A DNA stretch of 8,619 nucleotides from an uncultured Chthonomonadaceae bacterium (GTDB lineage Bacteria; Armatimonadota; Fimbriimonadia; Fimbriimonadales; Fimbriimonadaceae): positions 1 through 8,619 of the forward strand of contig CAMLDW010000062.1 in the NCBI GenBank assembly GCA_946479035.1, written 5' to 3'. The position numbers and the translations under genes are program-made. Each line of letters opens with the position of its first letter. Within the stretch, counting starts at the first letter, position 1. The notes under the pieces were generated by a model. It saw nothing but the letters and a program-made list of their open reading frames with translations. It was not told where the DNA came from and made no database searches. Below are positions 1-6,435 of this stretch, in pieces.

Positions 1-277
1 CCGCAGTCTCGCCCGCGACGTAGCCCGTCGAGAAGGCGGCCTGGAGGTTGTAGCCGCCGACGGGGCCGGCGACGTCGAGCGCCTCGCCGCACAGGAACAG
101 CCCGGGGCACCGCAGCGAGCGCATCGTTTGCGGATCCACCTCGTCCAGCGCGATGCCGCCCGCGACGACCTCGCCCTTGTCGAGCATCGGGTCCTTCACG
201 AGCCCCAGCTTCCATCCCTTGAGGCACTCGACGAGCCTGTTGCGGCCCGCGCGCGTGAGGTATCTGCCGCTTCTGAG
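1..277 (-). pseudogene. C-terminal remnant of an HI0933/BaiN-like FAD-dependent flavoprotein, open at the left edge
   Basis: The minus strand reads open for 92 codons from 277 to the window edge. The translation carries the C-terminal signature of the HI0933/YhiN/BaiN flavoprotein family: a GEVVAGGIALDEVDPQTM block (about residues 35-52), then PGLFLCGEALDVAGPVGGYN and a QAAFSTGYVAGE tail (residues 58-90). In this family that region closes the FAD-binding fold, and the GGYN segment contacts the cofactor. Members are usually near 400 residues, so about 300 N-terminal residues, including the GxGxxG dinucleotide motif, should lie at higher coordinates. They are absent: an in-frame TGA lies at 278-280, another stop follows at 302-304, and the sensor gene fills the rest. 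There is no good start codon at the head of the fragment. I read it as a decayed or truncated gene; a chimeric assembly or a short gene continuing to the left is possible. The family call is firm, the pseudogene status less so. Confidence 0.65.
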
Positions 278-282
278 TCAGA
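272..282. repeat. 11-base palindrome TCTGAGTCAGA at the flavoprotein breakpoint
   Basis: The arms TCTGA and TCAGA are perfect inverted copies around a single G. The palindrome contains the stop that ends the truncated flavoprotein frame. A site of this length can occur by chance; it is recorded because it coincides with the point where homology to the flavoprotein ends. Confidence 0.3.
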
Positions 283-344
283 CCCCCTCCCCATTCATCA
301 TTCATCATTCATCACTCTCTCCCCGCCCCCGCTCCCAAAACCCC
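283..344 (-). other. G-quadruplex-capable G-rich tract on the minus strand
   Basis: Between 282 and about 355 the plus strand contains almost no G. Read on the minus strand, 344 down to 321 gives G4-TTTT-G3-AGC-G5-C-G4, which fits the standard four-run quadruplex pattern with short loops. Two more runs (G4-A-G5) follow at 292-283 beyond the heptamer repeat. The tract lies about 55-115 bases upstream of the sensor gene start, on the strand that would be the template for that gene. Formation in the cell is not shown. Confidence 0.5.
292..312. repeat. Heptamer tandem repeat, three perfect CATTCAT copies
   Basis: Three exact copies of CATTCAT lie head to tail at 292-298, 299-305 and 306-312. They are in the gap between the flavoprotein remnant and the sensor gene, with no coding role visible. 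A second, shorter heptamer array (GAGTCAT, 4241-4252) lies in the gap upstream of metK and shares five of seven positions. Heptanucleotide short tandem repeats in intergenic DNA are known from cyanobacteria (STRR elements); whether these are related is unknown. Confidence 0.7.
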
Positions 345-384
345 AAACCTCACCCTCCAGTCCAGGGTTTTAGACCCGAAAACC

Positions 385-390
385 TAGAGT
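385..390 (+). promoter_or_regulatory. Possible -10 element TAGAGT of the sensor gene
   Basis: TAGAGT fits the TAnnnT pattern and ends 8 bases before the ATG at 399, so a transcript starting in the usual place would have almost no leader. No -35 box is visible. The same bases overlap a GAGTGGAG stretch that could act as a Shine-Dalgarno, so the two readings compete. Confidence 0.2.
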
Positions 391-398
391 GGAGACTC

Positions 399-2378
399 AT
401 GTTTGAGCTGATCCTGCGCGTTTTGGTCGCCTCGGGGGGCATGGCTGCGGCCGGAATCCTGGGCCGGCCCGGGTTCGAGCTGACCTGGAAGGTCGCCGCG
501 GTCTTCTCCGCCTACTCCTACCTGCTCTACATGATCGGGCAGAAGGGGATGAAGAACCCCGGGCTCGCCGGGCTCGTGGCCGTCGCGGACTGCGGCGTGG
601 TCGCGATCTTCCTGGCCGACCTCGGGCTGATCGCCAACTGGGGCGCGCTCGCCGCGGTGCCGATGGTGATCGCCTACTACCGCGACCGGGCGAACGCGGC
701 AATGATGTCGCCGATCGTCGCCTCGTGGCTGCTGGTCGGCGCGAACCTCTTCGGCGGAGGCAACGCCTTCACGGCGACGCTGCTGCTCCACGCGCTCGGC
801 GTGCTGGTGCTCGGGGTCGCGCTGAGTATGGCGCGCACGGCAAGGGAGAACCGGAGGGCGAACGAAGTCCCGATGCCAGAGGCGCACGCCACCCTGCAGG
901 TGCTCAACCAGTACGCGGCGCAGTCCAAGCAGGCAGCGGGCGAAACGATGCCCGTCGACGCACAGGAGTACCAGGAGTTCCGCGAGAGCTTCCGCACGCT
1001 TTCCGATTCGGCACGCGACCTGGAAAAGCGCGGGCGCAAGGACCGCGCCTGCGTGCAGCTCTTTGAATCGGTCGCACGCCAGCCAGGGTCGCCTTTTGCC
1101 GCCATCGCCGCGCGCGTGCTGGACCTTTCCGGCGCCGAGGGGGTCGGCGTCTGCACGCTTTCCCAGTCTGGCGAGGCGCTAGCGGTGCGCAGCACCGCGG
1201 GCCGGGTCGAGACATCTTTGCAAGAGGCCGTGATCGAACTGCCGCGCCGCGCGACCGACGACGAGATCGAAGCGCACGCCAAGGCCGTGGTCGCCTCCCT
1301 TCGCGACCCCGCCGGAGGCACCAAGTTCGCCAGCGTGCTGCTCAAGGTGCGCGGCAAGCTCGTCGGGATGCTCGCGCTGTTCCACCCGAGCGGCATCGAG
1401 CTCGAAGCCTCGCTCCGCCGTACGAACGAGACCGCCGACTTCCTCGCCGAGCTCCTCATCGACTGCCAGGTCCGCGAGGACGAGCGCAGGCGGATGAAGG
1501 AGGCCGAACTGCTCTACACCGTCGCGACGACAACGCTCGGCGCGGCGACGCCGGCCACTCTCGCATCCCGCGTCGCGCGCGACCTTTGGGACGCCGTGAA
1601 GCTCGACCATCTCTCCGTGTGGACGATCGAAGGGGGCACGGCCGAACTGATCGCGCACGAGGGGACCGACCTGCAGGCGATCAACGACGTGGCCTTCCCC
1701 CTCGGCAGGGGACTGGAAGGCTGGCTGCGCAGCGGAGCGCCCGTGCTCAGCATCGAGAACGGGCGCAACGACGCCCGCTTCCCCTCGCAGGAGGCCGTGC
1801 GGCGAAGGATCGGCAGCCTTCTGATCGTGCCCCTCGAGTTCGGCGCCGCACCGTTCGGGTACCTCGTCGCCTCCACTTCCCGGCCCGCCGCGATCGGCGC
1901 TGGCGAGACCGAGACCCTGCGCGCCGTGTGCGCGGAGCTCTCGCAGGCCCTGGCGCGGATGCTGTCCGGCGCGACCGGCCCGGAGGGGCTCGCCACCCCC
2001 AAGGAGTTCTATGAGATCGTGCGGCAGCAGGGCCAGGGGTGCCTGGTCTATCTCGAAGTGCCGCAGCGCGAAGAGCTGAACGAGGCGTTCGGAAAGCCCG
2101 CGATCGAGCACGCAGTGCGCCGCTTCGCGGTCAGGCTCAAGAGCGAGCTGCCGGTCGGCGCGGCCATGACGCGCCGCAACGAGGGCGACTACGTCGCGTT
2201 CGTCCCCTCGACCGACGAAGCGTTCGTCCGGGCCTGGGCGAACGACGCGACGACCCTCGCCTCGATGGTCGGTGTCCGTACGCCCGACGGGCGCACGAAG
2301 ATCCCGCTCGCACTGCGTGCAAAGGTCGCACCCCTCAACCAGCAATTACACCGGATTTCCCCAGGGCGGGTGGCGTAA
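399..2378 (+). CDS. Membrane sensor protein: N-terminal transmembrane region, two GAF domains, degenerate GGDEF domain
   Basis: The protein has 659 residues and is probably a signal-sensing protein of the inner membrane. Hydrophobic stretches at about 2-21, 30-46, 56-76, 81-94, 103-119 and 124-144 suggest five or six helices. A polar, helix-rich linker (145-220) leads to a first GAF-like domain (about 230-355), a charged hinge (357-372), a second GAF domain (about 373-520, with the typical VAFPLGRGLEGWL and SLLIVPLEF stretches), and a GGDEF-like fold (535-646). In that fold the catalytic GGDEF signature reads EGDYV (595-599, after R593-N594), and the metal-binding Asp of the first strand is replaced in CLVYLEV. 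It is therefore unlikely to make c-di-GMP; it may bind a nucleotide or act as an interaction domain. The ATG at 399 was chosen because the membrane region begins there and GAGTGGAG lies just upstream; the frame stays open to 153 with no sensible protein. The stop shares its last A with the next gene. The GAF ligand is unknown. Confidence 0.88.
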   Translation: MFELILRVLVASGGMAAAGILGRPGFELTWKVAAVFSAYSYLLYMIGQKGMKNPGLAGLVAVADCGVVAIFLADLGLIANWGALAAVPMVIAYYRDRANAAMMSPIVASWLLVGANLFGGGNAFTATLLLHALGVLVLGVALSMARTARENRRANEVPMPEAHATLQVLNQYAAQSKQAAGETMPVDAQEYQEFRESFRTLSDSARDLEKRGRKDRACVQLFESVARQPGSPFAAIAARVLDLSGAEGVGVCTLSQSGEALAVRSTAGRVETSLQEAVIELPRRATDDEIEAHAKAVVASLRDPAGGTKFASVLLKVRGKLVGMLALFHPSGIELEASLRRTNETADFLAELLIDCQVREDERRRMKEAELLYTVATTTLGAATPATLASRVARDLWDAVKLDHLSVWTIEGGTAELIAHEGTDLQAINDVAFPLGRGLEGWLRSGAPVLSIENGRNDARFPSQEAVRRRIGSLLIVPLEFGAAPFGYLVASTSRPAAIGAGETETLRAVCAELSQALARMLSGATGPEGLATPKEFYEIVRQQGQGCLVYLEVPQREELNEAFGKPAIEHAVRRFAVRLKSELPVGAAMTRRNEGDYVAFVPSTDEAFVRAWANDATTLASMVGVRTPDGRTKIPLALRAKVAPLNQQLHRISPGRVA

Positions 2379-2965
2379 TGTTGAAAACAGGTATCCGAGC
2401 GGCTTTCGGCATGGCCCAAACTGTCGTCAGTGAACGGGCGTGCTTGACGGTGAAGGCCGTCGTGCCGGCCGAACTTTCCACTGACGGTGAAGCGCGCGTT
2501 GGAAGCGGAGAGACGTGCGCCTCGCCGTATGCTGATTCATCAGCGAGGACCATGTTACAGACATACGACTGGAAAGGAGCGCTGGAGAGCTGTCGGGAAG
2601 TGCTCAAGCACGATCCCGACCATCTCGGTGCGCTAGAAGTCTCCGCTCAGGCGCTGTGGTTCGCAGGCGAGTACGAAAAGGTCGTGCTCACGACGAACCG
2701 TCTCCTGATGCTCAACCCGCTCGAACCCGGATACCGTTACACCCGTGGCATGGCGCTCATGTCCATGGGCCAGCTCAGCCGCGCGGCCGACGACTTTCGC
2801 CAGGCCATCGCTCAGAGCGACCACCCGAGGTTCCTACTTCAGGTCCAGAGCGCCCTCGCCGCCATCGAGGAGTACCAAAGGGGCGGCGTCGCGCGGACCG
2901 ACGTCCTTCGGCTTGTCAGGCGGCACGCGGAGTTTGGCGGGCTCTCCGACGTGCGCGTACACTAG
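2378..2965 (+). CDS. TPR-repeat protein, probably translationally coupled to the sensor
   Basis: This 195-residue protein has three tetratricopeptide units at about 62-81, 83-114 and 117-149. The second (ALEVSAQALWFAGEYEKVVL) and third (YRYTRGMALMSMGQLSRAAD) are clear, and the PGYRYTRG and NPLEP turns between helices are typical. A charged helix closes the protein. TPR proteins bind other proteins; the partner here is unknown, but the neighbouring GAF/GGDEF-like sensor is the obvious candidate. The start at 2378 sits in TAATG, sharing one base with the sensor stop, which favours coupled translation. The first 58 residues match nothing I recognise and have more relaxed codon use. An ATG at 2552, preceded by GAGG and by a TATGCT hexamer at 2528, would give a 137-residue protein that begins directly at the TPR region. 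The TPR call is firm; the start is open. No signal peptide is seen. Confidence 0.8.
   Translation: MLKTGIRAAFGMAQTVVSERACLTVKAVVPAELSTDGEARVGSGETCASPYADSSARTMLQTYDWKGALESCREVLKHDPDHLGALEVSAQALWFAGEYEKVVLTTNRLLMLNPLEPGYRYTRGMALMSMGQLSRAADDFRQAIAQSDHPRFLLQVQSALAAIEEYQRGGVARTDVLRLVRRHAEFGGLSDVRVH
2445..2492. repeat. Two direct copies of TGACGGTGAAG, 37 bases apart
   Basis: Exact 11-base copies lie at 2445-2455 and 2482-2492, inside the unrecognised N-terminal part of the TPR gene. The 37-base offset is not a multiple of three, so they encode different peptides and are not a protein repeat. They lie upstream of the alternative start at 2552, where an operator pair would fit. Function unknown. 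Confidence 0.4.
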
Positions 2966-2987
2966 GCCGACTCCACACCAGGACCAG

Positions 2988-3027
2988 GGCGCCCGTACCG
3001 CGAAGAGCGGCACGGGCGCTCGATTTT
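2988..3027 (+). terminator. Rho-independent terminator after the TPR gene
   Basis: The arms 2989-3001 and 3007-3019 pair as 8 bp (GCGCCCGT with ACGGGCGC), one A-C mismatch and 4 more bp, with the five-base loop GAAGA. A T run (3024-3027) follows on the plus strand. It starts 23 bases after the TPR stop and ends 8 bases before the metK stop, which faces it. The T run favours termination of the plus-strand transcript; the minus side has no T run, so stopping metK would rely on the hairpin alone. Confidence 0.8.
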
Positions 3028-3034
3028 GCAGCGC

Positions 3035-4195
3035 TTAGGCGAGGTCTTTGAGCGCCTCCGCCTCCATGGTTCGCTCCCATGGGAAGGCGGGGTTGCCGAA
3101 GTGGCCGTTCTTGGCGGTCTGGCGGTACCGGAAGTCGCGCAGGCCGAGGTGCCGGATGATGCCCAGGGGCGAAAGGTCGAAAACGTCGCTCACGCGCTTG
3201 GCGATTTTGTCGGGGTCGGCCCTTTCGGTCCCGTCCGTCTCGATCTGGACCGAGACGGGCTGCTGCACACCGATCGCGTAGGCGAGCGCGACGGTGCACC
3301 TGTCGGCCAGGTTCGCCGCGACTATGTTTTTGGCGACGTGGCGCGCCATGTAGGCCGCGCTGCGGTCGACCTTCGTCGGGTCCTTGCCGCTGAACGCACC
3401 GCCGCCGTGGGTGCACATGCCGCCGTAGGTGTCCACGATGATCTTGCGCCCGGTGAGCCCGGTGTCGCCCGCCGGCCCGCCCTTTACGAACCGCCCGGTC
3501 GGGTTGAAGTGGTACTTGATCTCGCCCTGCACGTACTCGGAGTAGTCCGCGAGCACCGGGTCGACGATGTGCGCCTTGATGAGCGCCGCGATCTCCTTCT
3601 CGACCTTCTCCTCGTGTTGCTGCGAGACGACGATGGTGTCGATGCGCTTGGGCTTGCCACCCTCATAGATGATCGAGACCTGGGACTTGGCGTCCGGCCG
3701 GAAGCCGACGCCTGGGTCTTGCCACCGCACGCAGACGGACTGGCGCATGAGCGCGTGCGCGACGGAGATGGGGAGCGGCATGAGCTCAGGCGTGTCGCGC
3801 GTCGCCATGCCGAACATCATCCCTTGGTCGCCCGCTCCGCCGGTGAGGACGCCCATCGCAATGTCTGGCGACTGGGGCTGGATGGCGACCAGCACTCCGC
3901 AGTTCTCGCCGTCGAAGCCGATTCGCGTGTCGGTGTAGCCGATCGACTTGATCGTCTCGCGGACGACGTTCTGGACGCTGACGTAGCCTTCGCTGGACAC
4001 TTCGCCGGAGACGATCGCGACGCCGTGGGCGAGCATGGTCTCGATGGCGACGCGGCAGCGCTTCTCCTCCGTGAGCTTGAGCCGGTCGTCCTCCGCCAGG
4101 AACTCGTCGAGAAGGGCGTCCGAAATCTGGTCGGCGACCTTGTCTGGATGCCCCTCGCTCACGCTTTCCGAGGTGAATATCTGGGTGTTGCCCAT
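3035..4195 (-). CDS. metK: S-adenosylmethionine synthetase
   Basis: This cytoplasmic enzyme makes S-adenosylmethionine from methionine and ATP, releasing phosphate and pyrophosphate, and supplies methyl groups to the whole cell. At 386 residues it is of normal family length and complete. Visible motifs are FTSESVSEGHPDK (7-19, with the nucleotide and metal residues H16 and D18), the methionine-loop region around QPQSPDIAMGV (106-116), the family signature GAGDQG (120-125), TGRKIIVDTYGG (248-259) and GGGAFSGKD (264-272, with catalytic Lys271). The usual Glu before QSPDI is Pro here (QPQSPDI), a minor change. The ATG at 4195 is the only start matching the conserved N terminus. GGAAG directly abuts it, too close for a normal ribosome binding site. 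It lies 77 bases downstream of the GNAT gene on the same strand, and no SAM riboswitch is visible in that gap. Confidence 0.98.
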   Translation of the reverse strand: MGNTQIFTSESVSEGHPDKVADQISDALLDEFLAEDDRLKLTEEKRCRVAIETMLAHGVAIVSGEVSSEGYVSVQNVVRETIKSIGYTDTRIGFDGENCGVLVAIQPQSPDIAMGVLTGGAGDQGMMFGMATRDTPELMPLPISVAHALMRQSVCVRWQDPGVGFRPDAKSQVSIIYEGGKPKRIDTIVVSQQHEEKVEKEIAALIKAHIVDPVLADYSEYVQGEIKYHFNPTGRFVKGGPAGDTGLTGRKIIVDTYGGMCTHGGGAFSGKDPTKVDRSAAYMARHVAKNIVAANLADRCTVALAYAIGVQQPVSVQIETDGTERADPDKIAKRVSDVFDLSPLGIIRHLGLRDFRYRQTAKNGHFGNPAFPWERTMEAEALKDLA

Positions 4196-4209
4196 CTTCC
4201 GCAGGCCGG

Positions 4210-4215
4210 AGGATA
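4210..4215 (-). promoter_or_regulatory. Possible -10 element TATCCT of metK
   Basis: On the minus strand TATCCT ends 14 bases before the metK ATG. No -35 box of standard spacing is seen. Together with the weak ribosome binding site this would suit a very short leader. The alternative is that metK is only read through from the GNAT gene. Confidence 0.25.
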
Positions 4216-4240
4216 CCTTTGCGAAAAAGTCGCGGGCCCC

Positions 4241-4252
4241 GAGTCATGAGTC
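4241..4252. repeat. Partial heptamer repeat GAGTCAT GAGTC between metK and the GNAT gene
   Basis: GAGTC occurs at 4241-4245 and 4248-4252 with a 7-base period, and CCCGAG occurs at 4238-4243 and 4252-4257. It fills much of the 77-base gap. It resembles in period and core (AxTCAT) the heptamer repeat at 292-312. No clear terminator is seen in this gap, so the two minus-strand genes may share a transcript. Confidence 0.4.
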
Positions 4253-4272
4253 CCGAGCGGAGAGCCGCACGC

Positions 4273-5046
4273 TCAGAACTGGTCCGTCATGAACAATTGT
4301 GGCTGGCAGGGGACCGAGTGCGCCATGACGAAGAGCTCCTTAGCGCTGTTCGCCAGGGGCACTTCCAACCTCTTGGTCAGGGACTCGAGCCCGAGCCAGC
4401 TCGTGCCGGGCATCACGGGCCAGGCGCTCTTCCCCTGGGCGACCAGCGCCTCGCGGCAGAGGTGCGGCTCGACGCAGACGTACCCGCCGTCAGCCGCCTC
4501 GCACGTGCGTGGGATCCATCGCCAGTACTTCCAGCGCTGTTCGTCGCGCAGGAGCCGGGAAGCGTCGGACTTGGCCCACGCGTCGTACTTCTCGCGCACC
4601 TTTGAGAAAGGCAGAGGGTCCAGGGCGCCGATATCGAGGTTCGGCACGACCGGGCCGCGCACAACGAGGTCGACCGTGCTAAAGCCAGCGCGCCGGTACA
4701 CCTCTTCCTCGTGCGCGAAGAGCAGGCATCCGGGCTCGCCGGCCGCCGCACCGTGTGCGAGCACGTGCTCGATCAGGCGCTGCGCGAGGCCCCTGCGGCG
4801 GTGGGCAGGCTCCGTCGCGACGCCCGCGACCCCGAAGGCCCGCCCGAAGCCGAAGGTCAGCGGGGTGGTCGTCAGGATCGCCCGCAGCTCTCCCCCCTCG
4901 AAGAGCGCCCACTTGCGTCCCAGGTCGAACAAAGGCTCCTTGAAGAAGACGTGGCGGGCCCGGGCCGCGTCCAGGTCAAAGACCCGGCACAGAAGGCCGA
5001 GGAAGGCGCTCGCCTCGTGCTTTCGTATCGTCCTAATCTCGATCAA
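4273..5046 (-). CDS. GNAT family N-acetyltransferase
   Basis: The protein has 257 residues from a TTG start. The N-terminal half is a GNAT fold: strand and helix around residues 1-25, then GVAGVATEPAHRRRGLAQRL (72-91), which holds the acetyl-CoA pyrophosphate-binding RxxGLA motif (83-88), and the HEEEVYRRAGF stretch (112-122) typical of the last strand and helix. The C-terminal half (about 125-257) has an aromatic KYWRW stretch and ends in LFMTDQF; two-domain GNAT proteins related to the Eis group have a similar plan, but I cannot name the substrate. The frame stays open upstream to 5331, but that would run 209 bases into the divergent gene and gives a low-quality sequence. The TTG at 5044-5046 is the first plausible start below the divergent promoter region. 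There is no clear Shine-Dalgarno. It is followed by metK on the same strand. Confidence 0.85.
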   Translation of the reverse strand: MIEIRTIRKHEASAFLGLLCRVFDLDAARARHVFFKEPLFDLGRKWALFEGGELRAILTTTPLTFGFGRAFGVAGVATEPAHRRRGLAQRLIEHVLAHGAAAGEPGCLLFAHEEEVYRRAGFSTVDLVVRGPVVPNLDIGALDPLPFSKVREKYDAWAKSDASRLLRDEQRWKYWRWIPRTCEAADGGYVCVEPHLCREALVAQGKSAWPVMPGTSWLGLESLTKRLEVPLANSAKELFVMAHSVPCQPQLFMTDQF

Positions 5047-5058
5047 TCGGGTGCGGCA

Positions 5059-5064
5059 AGCATA
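5059..5064 (-). promoter_or_regulatory. Possible extended -10 (TGC TATGCT) of the GNAT gene
   Basis: The minus strand reads TGCTATGCT, an extended -10 form, ending 12 bases before the TTG start at 5046. Transcription from the usual distance would leave a leader of only a few bases. No -35 box is visible. The 76-base divergent region (5047-5122) must hold the promoters of both flanking genes. Confidence 0.35.
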
Positions 5065-5102
5065 GCAGAGCGGGTCTAGGGCTCTGGCGGCACAGGGGTT
5101 CT

Positions 5103-5110
5103 GATACACT
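5103..5110 (+). promoter_or_regulatory. Possible extended -10 (TGA TACACT) of the CNNM-family gene
   Basis: GATACACT preceded by T gives the extended form TGATACACT, with hexamer 5105-5110. It ends 12 bases before the ATG at 5123, the same distance as on the opposite strand for the GNAT gene. No -35 box is seen at 16-18 bases. No Shine-Dalgarno precedes the ATG, in keeping with a very short leader. Confidence 0.35.
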
Positions 5111-5122
5111 GCCGGGTACCGG

Positions 5123-6433
5123 ATGGAAGGTGACAGTAGCACTACGGTGCTGTTGAGCGTGCTACTTCTCTTGGGCACTGCGTTCTTCGTGGCCGCCGAG
5201 TACGCGCTGGTGGGCGCGCGGCGCAGCAAGATCGAGGCACTGGCAAGGAAGGGGAACCGCAACGCCAAAAAGGCGCTCAAGGCGCTGGACGACCGCTCCA
5301 CGTACATCGCCGCGACCCAGATCGGCATCACGATGATGGGGATCGGGCTCGGCGCCCTGACCGAGCCTTACATCTCTGGGCTGCTCGAAAACGCGTTCGC
5401 GCGACTCCCCCACCAGGCCGCCGGCACGATCGCGGTGCTGCTCGTCACCTATCCGATCGTGGTGGTCGGCGAGCTGACGCCCAAGTACGTGACGATGCGC
5501 CATGCCGAGCGCGCCGCGCTGCTCCTGATCGGACCGTTGCGGGTCGTGATCCCGGTGCTGCGGCCGCTGGCCAGGCTGTTCCAAAGGACGACCGCGATGA
5601 TCGTGCGGCCGTTCGGCATCGACCTGAACGCGGCTGAGACGCAGGGCATGACCCGCGAGGAGTTCGAGGTGCTTTTCCAGACCGGGCTGGACGAAGGCGA
5701 GTTCGACGAGGCGCAGGCGCTCTTCCTGACCAAGACACTTCGGTTCGACACGCTCGACGCCGAGGACGTGATGATCCACCGCCTCGACGTCCAGTGGCTG
5801 CCGCTCGACACTCCGCGCGCAAGGCTGCCCGAGCGCATAAGCCAGATCAGGCACAGCCGCATCCCCGTCTGCAAGGGAGACATCGACGAGGTGGTAGGCG
5901 TGCTCTACGTGCAGGACCTGGTCGCGCACTGGGACGACCCGGACTTTTCGATCATTCGCATCTTGCGCGAGCCGGAGTTCGTGCCCGAGACGTTGACGCT
6001 CGACAAGATGGTGGAGCACATGCGCAAGATGAAGACGCAGATCGTGATCGTGCGCGACGAGTACGGCGGAACCAGCGGGCTCGTCACGCTCGAGGACGTG
6101 GTCGAAGAGATCTTCGGCGACTTGGAGGACCGGCTCGAGAGCGAGCGAGCGCCGATCGAAAGGACCAGCGAGGCGCGCGTGACCGCCCGCGCAGAGGTGC
6201 GCTACGACGAGCTGCTCGCCTTTTTGCGACTGGACAGCGCGAGCGGAAAGTACACGACCCAGACGCTCGCCTCGATCATCGTCGACGAGATCGGGCGCGT
6301 GCCCAAGATCGGCGACAGCGTCCGTCTGCCGATCGGCGCGCTCAAGGTCGAGAACATGGCGCGGCAGCGGATCACGCGGGTCTCGGTGCTGCTCGACCTC
6401 GCGGCGGTGCGCTCTACCGAGGCGGTGGACTAG
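5123..6433 (+). CDS. CNNM/CBS/CorC-type membrane protein (hemolysin family, UPF0053)
   Basis: The 436-residue protein has the three parts of this family. The CNNM (DUF21) membrane region spans about 1-190, with helices near 8-31, 62-80, 100-118 and 131-150, the AAEYALVGARRSKIE start (24-38) and the GELTPK motif (116-121). A pair of CBS domains follows (about 213-335), with SRIPV at 245-249, VVGVLYVQDLV (257-267), and the diagnostic DEYGGTSGLVTLEDVVEEI stretch (312-330) and FGDLEDR. The CorC_HlyC domain closes it (about 350-430). Characterised relatives take part in Mg2+ (or Co2+) export and resistance, with CBS domains sensing nucleotides; the old hemolysin name is misleading. Length is normal and all parts are present. 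The ATG at 5123 puts the first helix in the usual place. The ABC transporter gene starts two bases after the stop, so the two are probably one operon. Confidence 0.93.
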   Translation: MEGDSSTTVLLSVLLLLGTAFFVAAEYALVGARRSKIEALARKGNRNAKKALKALDDRSTYIAATQIGITMMGIGLGALTEPYISGLLENAFARLPHQAAGTIAVLLVTYPIVVVGELTPKYVTMRHAERAALLLIGPLRVVIPVLRPLARLFQRTTAMIVRPFGIDLNAAETQGMTREEFEVLFQTGLDEGEFDEAQALFLTKTLRFDTLDAEDVMIHRLDVQWLPLDTPRARLPERISQIRHSRIPVCKGDIDEVVGVLYVQDLVAHWDDPDFSIIRILREPEFVPETLTLDKMVEHMRKMKTQIVIVRDEYGGTSGLVTLEDVVEEIFGDLEDRLESERAPIERTSEARVTARAEVRYDELLAFLRLDSASGKYTTQTLASIIVDEIGRVPKIGDSVRLPIGALKVENMARQRITRVSVLLDLAAVRSTEAVD

Positions 6434-6435
6434 CC

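Noticed and set aside
1179..2345. Long open frame on the minus strand opposite the sensor gene (388 codons)
   Set aside because: It is rich in Arg, Gly, His and Asp with no domain, as expected for an antisense frame in GC-rich coding DNA; the plus strand has recognisable GAF domains.
399..2378. Active diguanylate cyclase
   Set aside because: The signature is EGDYV instead of GGDEF and the first metal-binding Asp is missing.
3026..4249. Long open frame on the plus strand opposite metK (407 codons)
   Set aside because: metK is unmistakable on the minus strand; the plus frame has a low-complexity Asp/Val/Arg/Leu composition and no motif.
5047..5331. Upstream extension of the GNAT gene to an ATG at 5331
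   Set aside because: It would overlap the first 209 bases of the divergent CNNM-family gene and remove the space for both promoters; the added residues show no relation to GNAT proteins.
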